From contig MU271146.1 in the NCBI GenBank assembly GCA_021432605.1, forward strand, positions 1,302,001-1,366,000: a stretch of 64,000 bases of DNA, written 5' to 3'. This document shows, piece by piece, positions 12,098-23,153 of the stretch (position 1 is its first letter; each line of letters begins with the position of its first letter). Source of the stretch: Coniochaeta sp. PMI_546 (lineage: Eukaryota; Ascomycota; Sordariomycetes; Coniochaetales; Coniochaetaceae). Below the pieces are notes generated by a model. That model was not told the origin of the DNA. It did no database searches and saw only the letters and a program-made list of their open reading frames with translations. A program made the position numbers and the translations under genes.

Positions 12098-14390
12098 CCA
12101 TGGCAGAGCTGAAGACTGACGCGCAGCACGGCAGTCTTTGGTCCAACTATGGCAGCCCGGTACAGATGTCTGGCCGGTTCAATTCCATAGATGCGGCCGT
12201 CTCGAATCCAACAACAGCATCGCCACATCTGGGAAGGCCAAGGAGTAGCAATCCCGGCATGGACTACCCACCGCCATACCATTATGCGCGGCACTCCCAG
12301 GACGATGGAGACGCCTATGACAGACAACAACAGCAGCAGCAGCAGCATCAGTCCCTCCAGCCGCACCACAGCTATCCCAACCTCAAGAGGCCGTACTCGC
12401 ACACCGAGCAACCACCATACACGGAAATTGTCCAGGACCTGCGCGATGACGGCAATAAACTCAGCGTGAATCACGATCACAAGCTTCTCTCGTTCAAGAG
12501 GACGCAGGATAAGCATACGATAGTCGACCAGCATGGTCGTATTCAACAACTAGAGCTGTCTGCCCAGCTCCACGGCATGTTCTTTCTTTCCGAGATGCCC
12601 GCCAACAGCACAGACGGTTCCGTGCTGCAGCCGGAACTAACCTGTTACCGACGAAATCTCTTCCAGATCAGCGGGTCGCTGATCACCCCGAGAAGTCCTC
12701 TATCCGTCATAACCGAAACCGGCGAGAATGTGGCCGTCAACAGCACCGAGGTTACCGTCTCGGCTATTGAGTCCGTTGATGGGCATCCGGTGCGACTGAT
12801 CGTGATTCCATGGAAGACGCCGCCGCCAAACACGCCGGAGGTTGCTCAGGGGCCGGACCAGGAGCCGGCATCACTTCCGTTGATCCCATTCCAAGACGAT
12901 GGGTCGGAGACAGAAGGCGAGTACGCTGTTTACCCGATAGGCTGGAGAAGGTTGCAGTTTCGAATGTAAGTCGTGGAAGAGAGGAAAACTGTCGCGGAAG
13001 GAGCCTTTTTGCTAAGTTCAGGGTTTAGTGCGACGGCGAACAATGGAAGGAGGAAGGAGTTGCAACAACACTTCGTGCTGCACCTCAAGGTCATAGGAAC
13101 CCTGGCGAATGGGTCCAAGGTGGTGCTCACCGAGGCAACGACGGCACCGATTGTCGTTCGAGGGCGGAGTCCGCGAAACTTTCAGGCACGGAAGGAGATT
13201 CCTCTACTTGGCTCGAGTGCAGGATCTCGTGGGCAGGCCTTGGTTGAGACTGGAATGGGAATCGTTGCCGGACCACTGACGGCAAAGCCTCAAGAGTCGA
13301 AACCGCGACCAGTCGACCTGAACCTTCCTAGGGCTGCGTTCACTTTCAACGCCCCGAAGCAACTGCCACAGAGTCCGATGGGTATGCGAGCAAAGTATGT
13401 AGTACCCTCTCAGCTTCTTGGAAGACGGAAGTGACTGTGTCTGGCAAATGAGCGCCTCCCAGCAGACATGCTTGCGAGGTCCTTTGAGCTTGCGCACCGC
13501 CGACACGGTGTTTTCGCATGTTCAACAGAGTATCGGCTGACCATTCTCCCAGCTCATACCCTCAGGCATGGAACGGGCCTAACCAAATGCCCTTATCGCA
13601 CATCCCGTCTTCAGGACCAGCATACCCCGCGACTTCATTGCCAGCTGATCCTTATCACAAAGTGCCCTTGTCTGGTGCGCCGGGCTATACAGCCGAACCG
13701 CAGGACATGCCTCTCCAAACGTCGATGCCGTCTGTACAGCTCTCACTGGCAGCGCAGGACCACCAGCAACCGCCTATTCGGACTCAGTACGCCACGTATG
13801 TCCAGGGAAGCTCCGCTCCGCCCCAGCTCTCTCTTTCCACGACCGCCGACAGCTCACTGAGCGTACCGCGATACATGGATCATGCCTCCCAACGGCCGAT
13901 TAAGAGCCCGCGCCACGCGAGCCACCAGTCTGTCCACAGCACCGGCTCTTCGGTGCCCAGCGATCCGACATCGGGCGACTATCGGTACGGAGCGGCGTAT
14001 GGAGGGGTCAGCAGCACACCGACGGAGATCAGTCCGCAGGGTGCACACCCTGCGCCGGGCAGCTATGGAAGTTCGGCCGCTCCTCAACAGGACACTGGTT
14101 CCGCTCCCTCGTCATCGACAACCGCCGCTCCACCGCCGAGGGACTACTTCCCGTCAGCGCAATCGTGGACAACGACAGCAGGAGAACAGGCCTCGTCGAG
14201 TGTATCTTACACGAATGGTGAGCACAGCCGATATTCGTATCCCTATCAGGAGAAATCTGGCGGCCACAGCGCGACAAAGTCGGAAGCACAGCACACTCAC
14301 CATCAACCGCATCATCAACAGCACGGTCAGGCGCCACAGCAGGGCTATGGAGGGACGGGGCTGACTCACTACTCGTGGAACACGACATGA
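12070..14390 (+). CDS. vib-1: NDT80/PhoG-domain transcription factor, VIB-1/XprG-like
   Basis: Likely nuclear DNA-binding regulator. Exons 12070-12965, 13029-13394 and 13553-14390; phases match and give 699 aa, close to Neurospora VIB-1. A polyGln run lies near residues 86-93. The NDT80/PhoG fold spans about 116-360, with ELTCYRRNLFQISGS in exon 1, then ATANNGRRKELQQHF and VVRGRSPRNFQARKEIPL in exon 2, motifs typical of the VIB-1/XprG branch. Exon 3 is a Ser/Pro/Gln/His-rich disordered tail ending GLTHYSWNTT. Intron 1 ends in TAG, intron 2 has a GGCTGAC branch site before CAG. In this family VIB-1 controls heterokaryon-incompatibility death, extracellular protease and starvation responses; that role is transferred, not shown here. 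Start may instead be the second ATG at 12100 (better context, 689 aa). Confidence 0.88.
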
Positions 14391-16461
14391 CAGGAAGGGA
14401 AGAAGCAAATGACTTTGAAAGGCTGTGGCCACTAGGCCAGACGGAATTTGAGAGAAAGCAAGGACGTGGATATTGAGGACTGATGGAAAGATGTTACGAC
14501 GACGACCTGCCTCCAATCGTCCAAATGTTTCCCCGGGACTGTACAGTAACAACGAAATAATGCTCGACATACCGAACTGAATCCAAAGGAATGCGCCACT
14601 TAGTTGCCGAGACTTTCATTCGGATCCTCTCGCAGCATCGACCTCTCCGAACCAGCTTCAGCATCCGCCGCCTTCCTCCTCGATTTCCGACCCTTTTCGA
14701 GCATTGAGGGCATGAAATAAGAGAGTGAGACGGTAGTAGGTTTAGGGCGGCAACTTTGTGGCGCCACAAAAACACCAAAAAAAAACAAATATTGAGAGAC
14801 TCTTTGGAGGATGGGAGCATGTGCATGTTTCTCGCGATTATCATTGAAGCAGAGCATGATACCAGATACCCTATTTCGAACAACAGCCTTTTGCCTTCCG
14901 ATGTGTATATAAACGGAAACACTAGGCAGATAAAGGAGTTTTGCTGCGCGTTGAGCTTGGGGTTCTGCTGTCTTGCACTTGCACCTTGCGTTTCCTTGTC
15001 TTTGTCATCTTGTCCGCGATTGAGCGCTTGATCATACAGTGGTCGGTGGAGAGCGTTGAATCTTGGAATGTTTTATGACTGAGCTGAATATGTTTCGGGA
15101 TGGATTGAAGAGATATTTGATGGACTGTGCAACACTTGGCTGCGAACGTTCGAGGGCTTGCGAGCGTCCGAGTAGCGCGGCTTTCCGGCGGTGGGGGGGA
15201 CAACATCAGAGGAAAGCAAGACAAGAATTCTATGGATGGATCTCAGAACGACTTCGTCTTGGACGTATTTTACCTGCGAAGTTGTGAAGTTCGAGATCGA
15301 GCATTTGCAAGCCGTCATCTGGCTGAAGCTTTCCACGCACCGTTGCCCTGTGCCTCTCCGTCTCCGACTTCGGTCATTATCTCAGCTTAGGAAGGGAGCA
15401 AAGACATGTCAACCTTTGAAGACTGCGTACACGAGGTTGAAATAAGGTTCATCAAGCTTTGGGAGCCACATGATTATGTACTGTAGGATTCATGCTTCTT
15501 GGCTCTGTCCGTAGACTCGGCTTTCCTGACTTTGTTTGCGCATTGCAAGCCTCCTGTGCGAACTAGCGGAGACTATTGGCAAGATAACGTACATAGTTTC
15601 CCTTTTCTGTCGTATATGATCCTGCGTGTAAGCACTGTTTCCTTCATAGTCCCCGATGGCTGACCGAAAAGTGGCCTGATTTGCATCGTGGAAACTTCTC
15701 TGTTGCTTCTGTGCGCGGAAAAGATCTCCTAGCTTTATCTCAGCTGGTATCACTAGACCATAGATCAGGTACGCCGTAGCCCTTAAGCGTCGCTGCCGCT
15801 AAGGATCCTTCAATGCCACATCTGCAGAGACGGGATCCTGCCGCTTTGACTGCACTTCAGCTCAAGCTCAGCTGCGTTCAGGGGCTGACGTTAAGTCCGA
15901 AAGAAGCAAATGCCCGATAACTGACCACGTGATCAGCTTCAGCTCGCACGGTGCGAAGAACGAACCCATTCGGGCACTGTGTAGCTTTTACTGTCCAGGT
16001 TCTGGTTTTACATACCACAAGTTTGCTCGGCTGCATAACCATATACTGCATATCATGCTTAGGGTACCCAGGTACCTAAGCTTGTTGGATAAGGTATCTA
16101 CTATAGTAGGTACCTTAGGTAAGGTACTTACCTGTGCACTACACGTGTACACGTACGGCGCCGGTATCCCCGCTTCTAATTGCCCTCAGACCTCCACCGG
16201 CTATTCTTCACCGAACTTGGGTTGCACCTCCGAGCCGTGATAACTTCATCTCCGTCTCTCCGATCGCTCAAGGTGTGCATCGGCGATCAAGCTCAGCTTC
16301 TATACCCGAGGCGGTCTGCGAGGCCTGGTACATGTCTTTGACGATCTTTCTATTTTGAGAGAGGTCCCAGGAGTCACACTGCACGTACAGCCAGTAAGAG
16401 AGACCGAACTATATTCTTGACACCTAAGACTCTGGGCATTGAAAAGAAAAAGATACCGGCA
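14391..16461. other. Intergenic, 2.1 kb
   Basis: Holds the 3' flank of the vib-1-like gene and the upstream region of the DUF2011-like gene. No supportable ORF. A cluster of nested palindromes at 16058-16132 is listed separately; a CACGTG follows at about 15925. Confidence 0.6.
16058..16132. repeat. Cluster of nested GGTACC/ACCTTAGGT palindromes
   Basis: Several overlapping inverted repeats in 75 bp. One pairs CTTAGG with CCTAAG around a GTACCCAGGTAC core (16058-16080). A second at 16093-16114 is palindromic over 22 bp with one mismatched pair. TACCTTA-GG-TAAGGTA lies at 16111-16126 and GGTAAG-GTA-CTTACC at 16118-16132, so alternative hairpins compete. It sits about 330-400 bp upstream of the next gene start. 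Function unknown. Confidence 0.75.
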
Positions 16462-17365
16462 ATGTTTGACGTTCCGGAGGCGAAGCGGTATGTCATCTCG
16501 GGTATATCTTTCTTTCCGTTCGACTACATTTGCTAATCTAGCACCAAGTGTGAGGCGGGATGAACTATACGGCTCAGAGCCTGAGGGGGATGAGGGTTTC
16601 ACTCGGCAGGATGACGCCGCCACGAGAGCCAAATTGAATGAGCGACTGGCTCAGATGTTCTCGCTGGACGTCGGACCAGGAACGATGACTCCTGGTGACA
16701 TCGATGAAGAGCTCCCCGACGCTCGGGTTGAGGGCGAAGATCAAGATGAGCCGGCCTTTGAGTTCCGCCTCTTCTCTACTGCTGGCTCGGCTCCGAAGGT
16801 TGTAGTGAATGACGACGATGACGGAGACGGGACCATTCTGTCTTCGCGACCGAAATCATTCCATCTAAAGGGAGATTTTACGCAAGAGGAGCTGGAACAA
16901 TTTCGGGAAGCGGCGGTTGACTATAGCGACATTGTGCAAGGAGCACAGCAACGTGCTTGGGGTTTGGAGGTGCCATGGAGAGTTACGAAGATCACAGTCA
17001 GATCTGGACCGGTAACTTCTTCCACGTCACAGAAAGGTGGTAAGAGCAAACCCACGATTGAAGAGCTCGGGAAGAGGAAACGACCGGGCAAGAAGCGGAG
17101 GATAGCATTCAGGATCAAGGAGAAGGAACGGAAACAGAAGGAGGAAGAGAGGAAGGCGAAGGAGGAAGCAGCGGCCAAGCAACGGCTGACAAAAGAGGAA
17201 CATCTGAGAGAGAAGAAGAAGCGGCTGAACCGGGAAAAGAAGTTGAAGCGCAGGCAGAAAGAGAAGGAGAAGAAAATGGCTGGCAAGCCTGGCGCGGACG
17301 ATGCTGGTGAGGCTGCTGGCGATGATCACACCTCGTCTGGTTCAGAGAGTGAGGAGGCAGGATAG
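16462..17365 (+). CDS. Lys-rich DUF2011-like fungal protein
   Basis: A 280-aa protein of unknown function resembling the fungal DUF2011 family. Exon 1 is 16462-16487 and exon 2 16549-17365. The intron has a GTATGT donor, GCTAATC branch site and an AAG acceptor at 16546-16548; this joins MFDVPEAKR to VRRDELYGSEPEGDEG, the conserved N-terminal style of the family. The nearer TAG acceptor at 16539-16541 would shift frame into a stop. The middle is acidic (NDDDDGDGT) with SFHLKGDFTQEELEQF; the last third (about 190-255) is a run of Lys/Arg/Glu with coiled-coil character and nuclear-localisation-like RKRPGKKRR, then an acidic Ser-rich end. Nuclear or nucleolar location is inference from charge only. 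Confidence 0.8.
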
Positions 17366-18292
17366 TGATGAAGATAGCGGTAATATGACATGGCAAATGG
17401 TGCTGACTAGATTAGTGTGCCGGGTATGATTAGTCTACCCATGCGGGCTTCTCTTGGTAGTAAAGGCGAACACCTACACCTGGAGTAGGATCTCGCACGT
17501 CAACGCAGTGACCATGATGACCATGGTGCTCTTGGTGTAGGGTTTCGTGTCTAGGTAGTCGTATGGCCGAGTCGCGTGATCGTCCACTCGACTGCTCGTA
17601 GGGTGCCTTTTGGTGTGATTACTTAACGAACCGTACCTCAGGTTATACATGTATGCCACAGCAGAGAGTTTCGCAAACATTACCATCTGGAAATATATGT
17701 TCTTGACATATAACACTATACTGAGGTAAGATGCGTAACACAACAGCAGGTATAAACCGAGGCTGAGGATCATGATGGCTGTCCACCCTAAAGCTTACCT
17801 GTCAGTACCATATAGGCGATACACAATGGACTAAATCTCTATTTGTCCGATTTATGCTGTGAATCTGCAGCAGTCAACATTCATCCTGCCTATTTTCTTC
17901 CCCCCCCCCCCCCCCCCGCCCCCTCCACTGATTCATCTGCTTGAGGTTAAGCCATCATTGTGCGGAAGGGACAAGGCTTACAGTAATACTTCATCTTATC
18001 AGCCACCACGACACATCCCACCCAATCAACTCCAACTTTCTTACCCCACGTCGCGGCCACCGCGAGGCTTAGATTTAACTCGACCTCAGCTCAAAGATTA
18101 AGCAAGAGCTTCTGGCGCTAAACAGAGCACCAGATAATTGTTGGTCCAGCACCCTCAATGTCTCTCGACGTTTAATCAAGATTCATTAAGCTGTTGACTG
18201 TTTACCGGTACAGTTACCGAATGTGGTACACCACAATGCGAACCAGTCATTTCTAAACCGACTGAACATACAACCTCGACGTGGCACCTACC
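17366..18292. other. Intergenic, 0.9 kb, with poly-C tract
   Basis: 3' flank of the DUF2011-like gene and promoter of the PRO22/FAR11 gene. An 18-bp C run lies at 17900-17917 followed by more C-rich sequence. No gene seen. Confidence 0.6.
17900..17917. repeat. 18-bp poly-C tract
   Basis: Uninterrupted C run followed after one G by a further C-rich stretch, about 375 bp upstream of the PRO22-like start codon. Confidence 0.9.
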
Positions 18293-21200
18293 ATGAACTC
18301 CTTATGGCCTTCGCGCAACGCTCCCGCCGAGCCGCCGGCGAGCAAGGCCCCCGTCGATGTAGCGGATACCGGTATCGCAAACATCCCGCAAGATGACGAT
18401 TCAAGCCGAAGTAAGACGCCCTCAGCTCCTACCCGGCCTGGCCTACAACGCAACCAACCCTCCGCTCCTCCACCGCCCCTCGTGCCTCAGCCCCCGCCTC
18501 CGAACCAGCCAGCTTATAACAACGCGCCCGGCAGCGGCGCTAATAATTCGAGCAACGGAGGGCCGCAGCCACCCCAAGACTCTCTGTCTCTGGCCCAACT
18601 GCGCCGCATCGTGGCCGAATTTCCGCGCACGGAACCCATAGCGTACGACTACGTCTATGCCGACATGGCGCCGGTGGAAGAAGAGATCGACGAGTGGTTC
18701 GTGTACAATTTCTGGCAGTGGGTGCGGCTCAACACGGCGCAGCGCAACTTCTACGCGGAGTGGGCGTCTGTCTTCGACGACGAGCCAGCCTGGGACCGGA
18801 CGGACGATGAGGAGAGGCGCGTCTTCGTCAAAACTGTGCTACGTGATGTTCGCTCCGCCGATTCGGCGCGACGGTCCGGCACGATAGGAGCGCTGACGTA
18901 TCTGGTACTCGGGAGGTGGATGGAGAGCGTGCATGAGCCTGTGCTACCGAGTCTGAAGGATACGAAAGTCAAGAGCGCTGCGACGCCGAGTCAGCTTGCG
19001 GCTATGAAGGCGGGTGTCGAGTTGCTGGCTGAGTGTGGAGGGATTCCAGTCGTTTGGGAGGCGTTCAGGAAAGGATTTGAGCCGTTTTGGTGAGTGTGGG
19101 AATATGTGCTCTCCACGATGCTCGACTGTAGAAGCTGACCAGTGCACAGGAGTGATGATACCCAGCAGATACAGGCTGCGAACCTCCAGGGACCCCAGGA
19201 TGAGCTCATGAACTTGATGACGATTATGTATATGTGCATACAGGAAACGCTATCCGATCCTTTCGGTTTGCCATCGGTTCGATCGGAGCTATGTAAGCTA
19301 ACCATCATCTCCCAAACTGGCTTCTCTCACGTACTAACTCCCCTGCAAGTGGCGCTTGAACCAAATCTGCTTCATTTCATGCTTCACGCGACTGCGAAAC
19401 TGCGATGGGACGAGGCGATGGTCCTGCCACACACACAGGTGTTTCTGCTGTTCTGGAAATGCATCCTCCTAGTCTTTGGAGGAAGCGAGGACATCGCGAG
19501 GGCAAAGAAGGCAACGGCCGAGAACAAGCATGACTCAAAGGACAAGGAAGCTATTACCGCCTCTCCCCTGGACTATCACGTCTTCCGGCAAGAGGTGACG
19601 TCCAAATACCCGGCCTACATCCCTCCACAACTCCCTATAAAACTTGAGTCCGAGCAAACGTCTTTGCTTCCACAGATACCTATCCATCCAAATCGGAGCA
19701 ATGGTATCGTACAGGCAGCACCCATCCCGAGCGGCGGCGCATCTATCCTACACCAACCGGTGCACATTGCAACACCTGCTCCATCACCGCCGCCGTCTCC
19801 CGGAGTAGGAGGAAAGGGCGGCAAGAAGCAGAATTATCAGACCAACCAGAACTTCCCCTTCATGTACCCGCCACTCGATGCTACCTCCAACGGTGCGGGT
19901 GGAAAGGGTCAGTCCGGCCTCCAGGATCTGCTAGTCGGGCGGAAATGGGAAGGTAGCGATGTTCCTGCATCCATCTTAGAGGCCGGTGAGCTCTTCTCGA
20001 AGCGAGTAAGGATGTCGCGGGCGACGCGGCAACTATGGGAGGAGCGGGAGAAATTCCTCAAGTTCGAGCGCGGTTATGAGCCGGAGGACGAGGACATCAT
20101 TGACGAACTGGACCTGTCATCGCTCACTCTCGAGGAGAAGGAGGAACTAGGGCTTGTCAAACCAAAGCATGAGGAAGAGCGCGAGCCGAAGGTCGATCTC
20201 GGTCCGAGGCCTGGCAAGGTTGATTCTCGTACCAGGGCGCGGCTGGAGGCTGTGGAAGACTTCTACGTGAGTAGAGCATTCACACGTTCAACGGACCATG
20301 ACTGACACCTGCACAGAACGAGGCACTTCCGCATTTGCAGTCTTTGGTTATGGTTCTCGTAAAAGCGATTGTAGCCATTGCCTCGCATTTGATGGTGCAA
20401 CCGCAGACCGGACAGCCTCCGGGGCCTGTCAATGGCGGGATGGGGCCTGGCCGGGCCAAGGATGCACCCAACGGTGCTGCCGCTGCGTTCAAGAACAACG
20501 AGATTCTCTCACCCTCGGACGAACAGATCGACGCGGCAAGAAGCAGGGAGATCTCTGCCAAGGCTGTTACGGGCACATTGGTGATGTTGCTGAAGTGGCT
20601 GAAGTTGTCGCGTATGTTACGACCTAATGAGTCCTGCATGTGGTGAACGTGCTAACAAAATCGTGTAGACGTGTTGAAATTCGAATACCTGACGCAGCTC
20701 CTCCTGGACGCGAACTACATCCCGCTTGTGCTGAAGTTATTCGCACTTCACGACGTCCAGCAGGTCGTCGAGACCAAATCGGACCGCATGGAACACAGCT
20801 TCTTCTACTTCTGCAATATCCGCGCCGGCGCGAACCCGAACCCGGCAGCTTTCACCACCTTCGAGGAGGACATGGAGAGCGAAGAGGACGAGGCTGCCCC
20901 GCCTCCAATCAAGTTCCACCGTCCGCTGCCAGAAGACCCCGGGTCCGGGTCGGAGTCAGAAGATGACGGCCCAGACGACAACAAACCTGCCGGCGAAGGC
21001 GGGCCAGGCATCAACACCTCCTCGCCCGAGTCGATCCGTCCCGAGGTGGACGAGCTAGGCTACCCCGTCAACCCACTACCAAAAGAGCCCATCACCGACT
21101 TCTCCCGCCGCAACTTCTTCACCCTGATCAACTACCTCCGCGTGATGCAGAAGATCTGCAAAGGCAAAGCCCATCGCAACCTGCTGCTGGTGCACTACAA

Positions 21201-21624
21201 GTCCTCCAACATCCTTCGCAAGTCCCTCAAGGTCCCCCAGCAAGAGCTGAGGCTGTACACGCTCAAGCTCTTCAAGAACCAAGTCCCCTACTGCGGGCGC
21301 AAGTGGCGACAGTCCAACATGCGCGTCATAACGGCCGTGTATCTGCACTGTCGTCCCGAGCTGCGCGACGAGTGGCTCGCGGGAAGCGACGTCGACACAG
21401 AGGTGGACCAGGCGCTGCCGCTGGAGCAGGCGCTGCGAAGTCTGACGCACTGGTTCAACGTGCGGCGGTACCCGGACAAGATGGCGCCCGAGGTGAGGGC
21501 CGCCCTTAGGGAGGAGCAGGACTTCTTCGTCAGGGAGCTGGAGAAGTTGGATTTCGCGTGGGCTGAGGTCGGGGTCGGGGAGGCGGAGAGCGTTGCCGGG
21601 GAGTGGGATCATGAGGGGTTCTAG
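18293..21624 (+). CDS. pro22: STRIPAK complex scaffold subunit, FAR11/PRO22/HAM-2 (STRIP1/2) family
   Basis: Scaffold subunit of the STRIPAK phosphatase-kinase complex, usually at ER/nuclear envelope; fungal homologues are needed for hyphal fusion and fruiting bodies (PRO22, HAM-2) or pheromone arrest (Far11). Five exons: 18293-19089, 19150-19292, 19350-20266, 20317-20611, 20669-21624, giving 1035 aa. Donors are GTGAGT, GTAAGC, GTGAGT and GTATGT; intron 2 has a perfect TACTAAC. After a Pro-rich N-terminus, the N1221 domain starts near residue 100 (FPRTEPIAYDYVYADMAPVE, WFVYNFWQWVRLNTAQRNFY). The C-terminal DUF3402-like part contains FEYLTQLLLDANYIPLVLKLF and RRNFFTLINYLRVMQKICK. An acidic disordered insert lies between them in exon 5. 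The ATG at 18293 is the first in frame. Length fits filamentous-fungal homologues. Confidence 0.9.
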
Positions 21625-22119
21625 ACACTGCAAGAGTAGGGGGTTGGCCTGTGAGGGTGGTCATAGGTCTTCTGTTATGGTCTCTTAGTTGATGGGAGAT
21701 GCGGTTGGACAGCTTACTCGGTCAAGGGTTGGGGAAAGATTGTGCTGTGGAACGGTGCGTGGGACGTCTATACCAATGGCAAGTCATTAGCACCAGTTTA
21801 CCTTCCTACCTTCACTGGCCAACACCTTGAGAATAGTACTAATCTAGGTTCGGGGCTGGTAGCACTAAGAGCCTAGATCGCGCAGAGAAAATGACTTGCA
21901 TTATGTATTAATGGCTTATGTAGTCGCCCGGTTCAGAATTCGTGATAATGTACAGCAAGAGTCGTACAGACGAGTCCGGCTAAACCCTCTTTCCGTTTCC
22001 ATGGGTATTCCGATATTTTCTTGCGAACCTTCTATGGCCGTCATACTTATTTGGTATGCGGCATGTGAAGCAAAGCAAACTGATGGTACATGTGCATGGT
22101 ACGCATGCGTGCTTGCCCT
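21625..22119. other. Convergent 3' intergenic region
   Basis: About 0.5 kb between the stop codons of the PRO22-like gene (plus) and the MARVEL gene (minus). It should hold both 3' ends. No ORF or RNA gene seen. Confidence 0.6.
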
Positions 22120-23153
22120 TTAGACACGGGAGTTGTACACTCCGTCGTCATATCTGTAGTTACCAGCTGGGTACTGAGCTCCGGCAGTGTTATTGACACT
22201 GGTACCATGGCCGGCTCCGGTGATGCCACTACTGACGTCGGAGCGGTATGGGTTCACAGCAGGGGCCGTGTAGTAGGGGTTTTCGGTGGAGCCAGGAGCG
22301 TGCGTAGCAAGCGGAGGGGCCGTGAATCCAGACTCGCCGTACTTGTTATAGCCGTTGGTACCGGTGTCGTCTCCGTGCGAGGTCCCTACACGGGTCTGCT
22401 CAGTGGCGTAGCTATCGCGCACGACGGCAGGGTGGGTGTGGACCGGAAGTGCGTTGGGGTCGTCGCTCATGCCAGTGGTGCGCTTCTTGCGGCCGAAGCC
22501 AAAGATGCTGCGCTTTCCGTAGCCGGACGTGTAGCCATTAGCTGGTCCGGGTCCAAAGCGCTTTTCCTTGCGGCGGTTGCGGACGAGAGCGATCTCGACG
22601 AAGGCTGACAAGAGGAAGAAGATACTGAAAAAGGTGTTAGCTTTCTGCGGCATGGGACACGACACGTTGGTGGTACTGACATTCCGACAATGGAAACGGC
22701 CAGAACAGCAGTCTGCATCTGACAAGCCTGGCGCAAGCTGGGGAGGGCAGTGAAGCCGTTGGTGCCACCGTCGGGGACGTTACTGTCGGCATTACCGGAT
22801 CCAAAGACAGTGTTGACATGACCTGTGCAGGACTGTGTGCCTGTCCGGCCGTTGGATGCTGCAATGTAGATGAAGCCGGCGATGAAGCAGATATCGAGGA
22901 CGATGGCAACGAAGGAAGTGAACGGATGGCCAGCCACGCAGCAGAGGAGGAGCAGGCCCAGAATGGTGTATAGTACTGCGGCACCCGAGATGCCTTCAAC
23001 GGCCCTAATCCAGTTGTGGATGAAGATGTTGTGGTTGGCCATCACGGCGAGAAAGTAGGAGAAGAGGGCGAGGATGATGGCAGCACAGCAGAACTGGACG
23101 CCGCGGACGAACCACTGAACGAACTTCAGGGCCAGACTTGATTTGGTCCCCAT
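22120..23153 (-). CDS. MARVEL-domain membrane protein
   Basis: Four-span membrane protein of the MARVEL type. Exon 1 is 23153-22681 and exon 2 22624-22120; the 56-nt intron (GTCAGT donor, CAG acceptor) joins AVLAVSIVG to IFFLLSAFVEIALV in phase, giving 325 aa. Hydrophobic helices lie near residues 14-38, 50-70, 72-98 and 145-180; the segment between helices 3 and 4 carries two Cys. A basic patch (RNRRKEKRFG, then FGFGRKKR) follows the last helix, then a polar tail of about 140 residues rich in Gly, Tyr, Asn and Thr that is presumably cytoplasmic. MARVEL proteins act in membrane domains and vesicle traffic; the exact role here is unknown. The tail is much longer than in Nce102-type proteins of about 170 aa, so it is not a simple Nce102 orthologue. 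Confidence 0.82.

Noticed and set aside
20298-20627. 109-codon frame crossing intron 3 and exon 4 of the PRO22-like gene
   Set aside because: Alternative frame of a well-supported exon.
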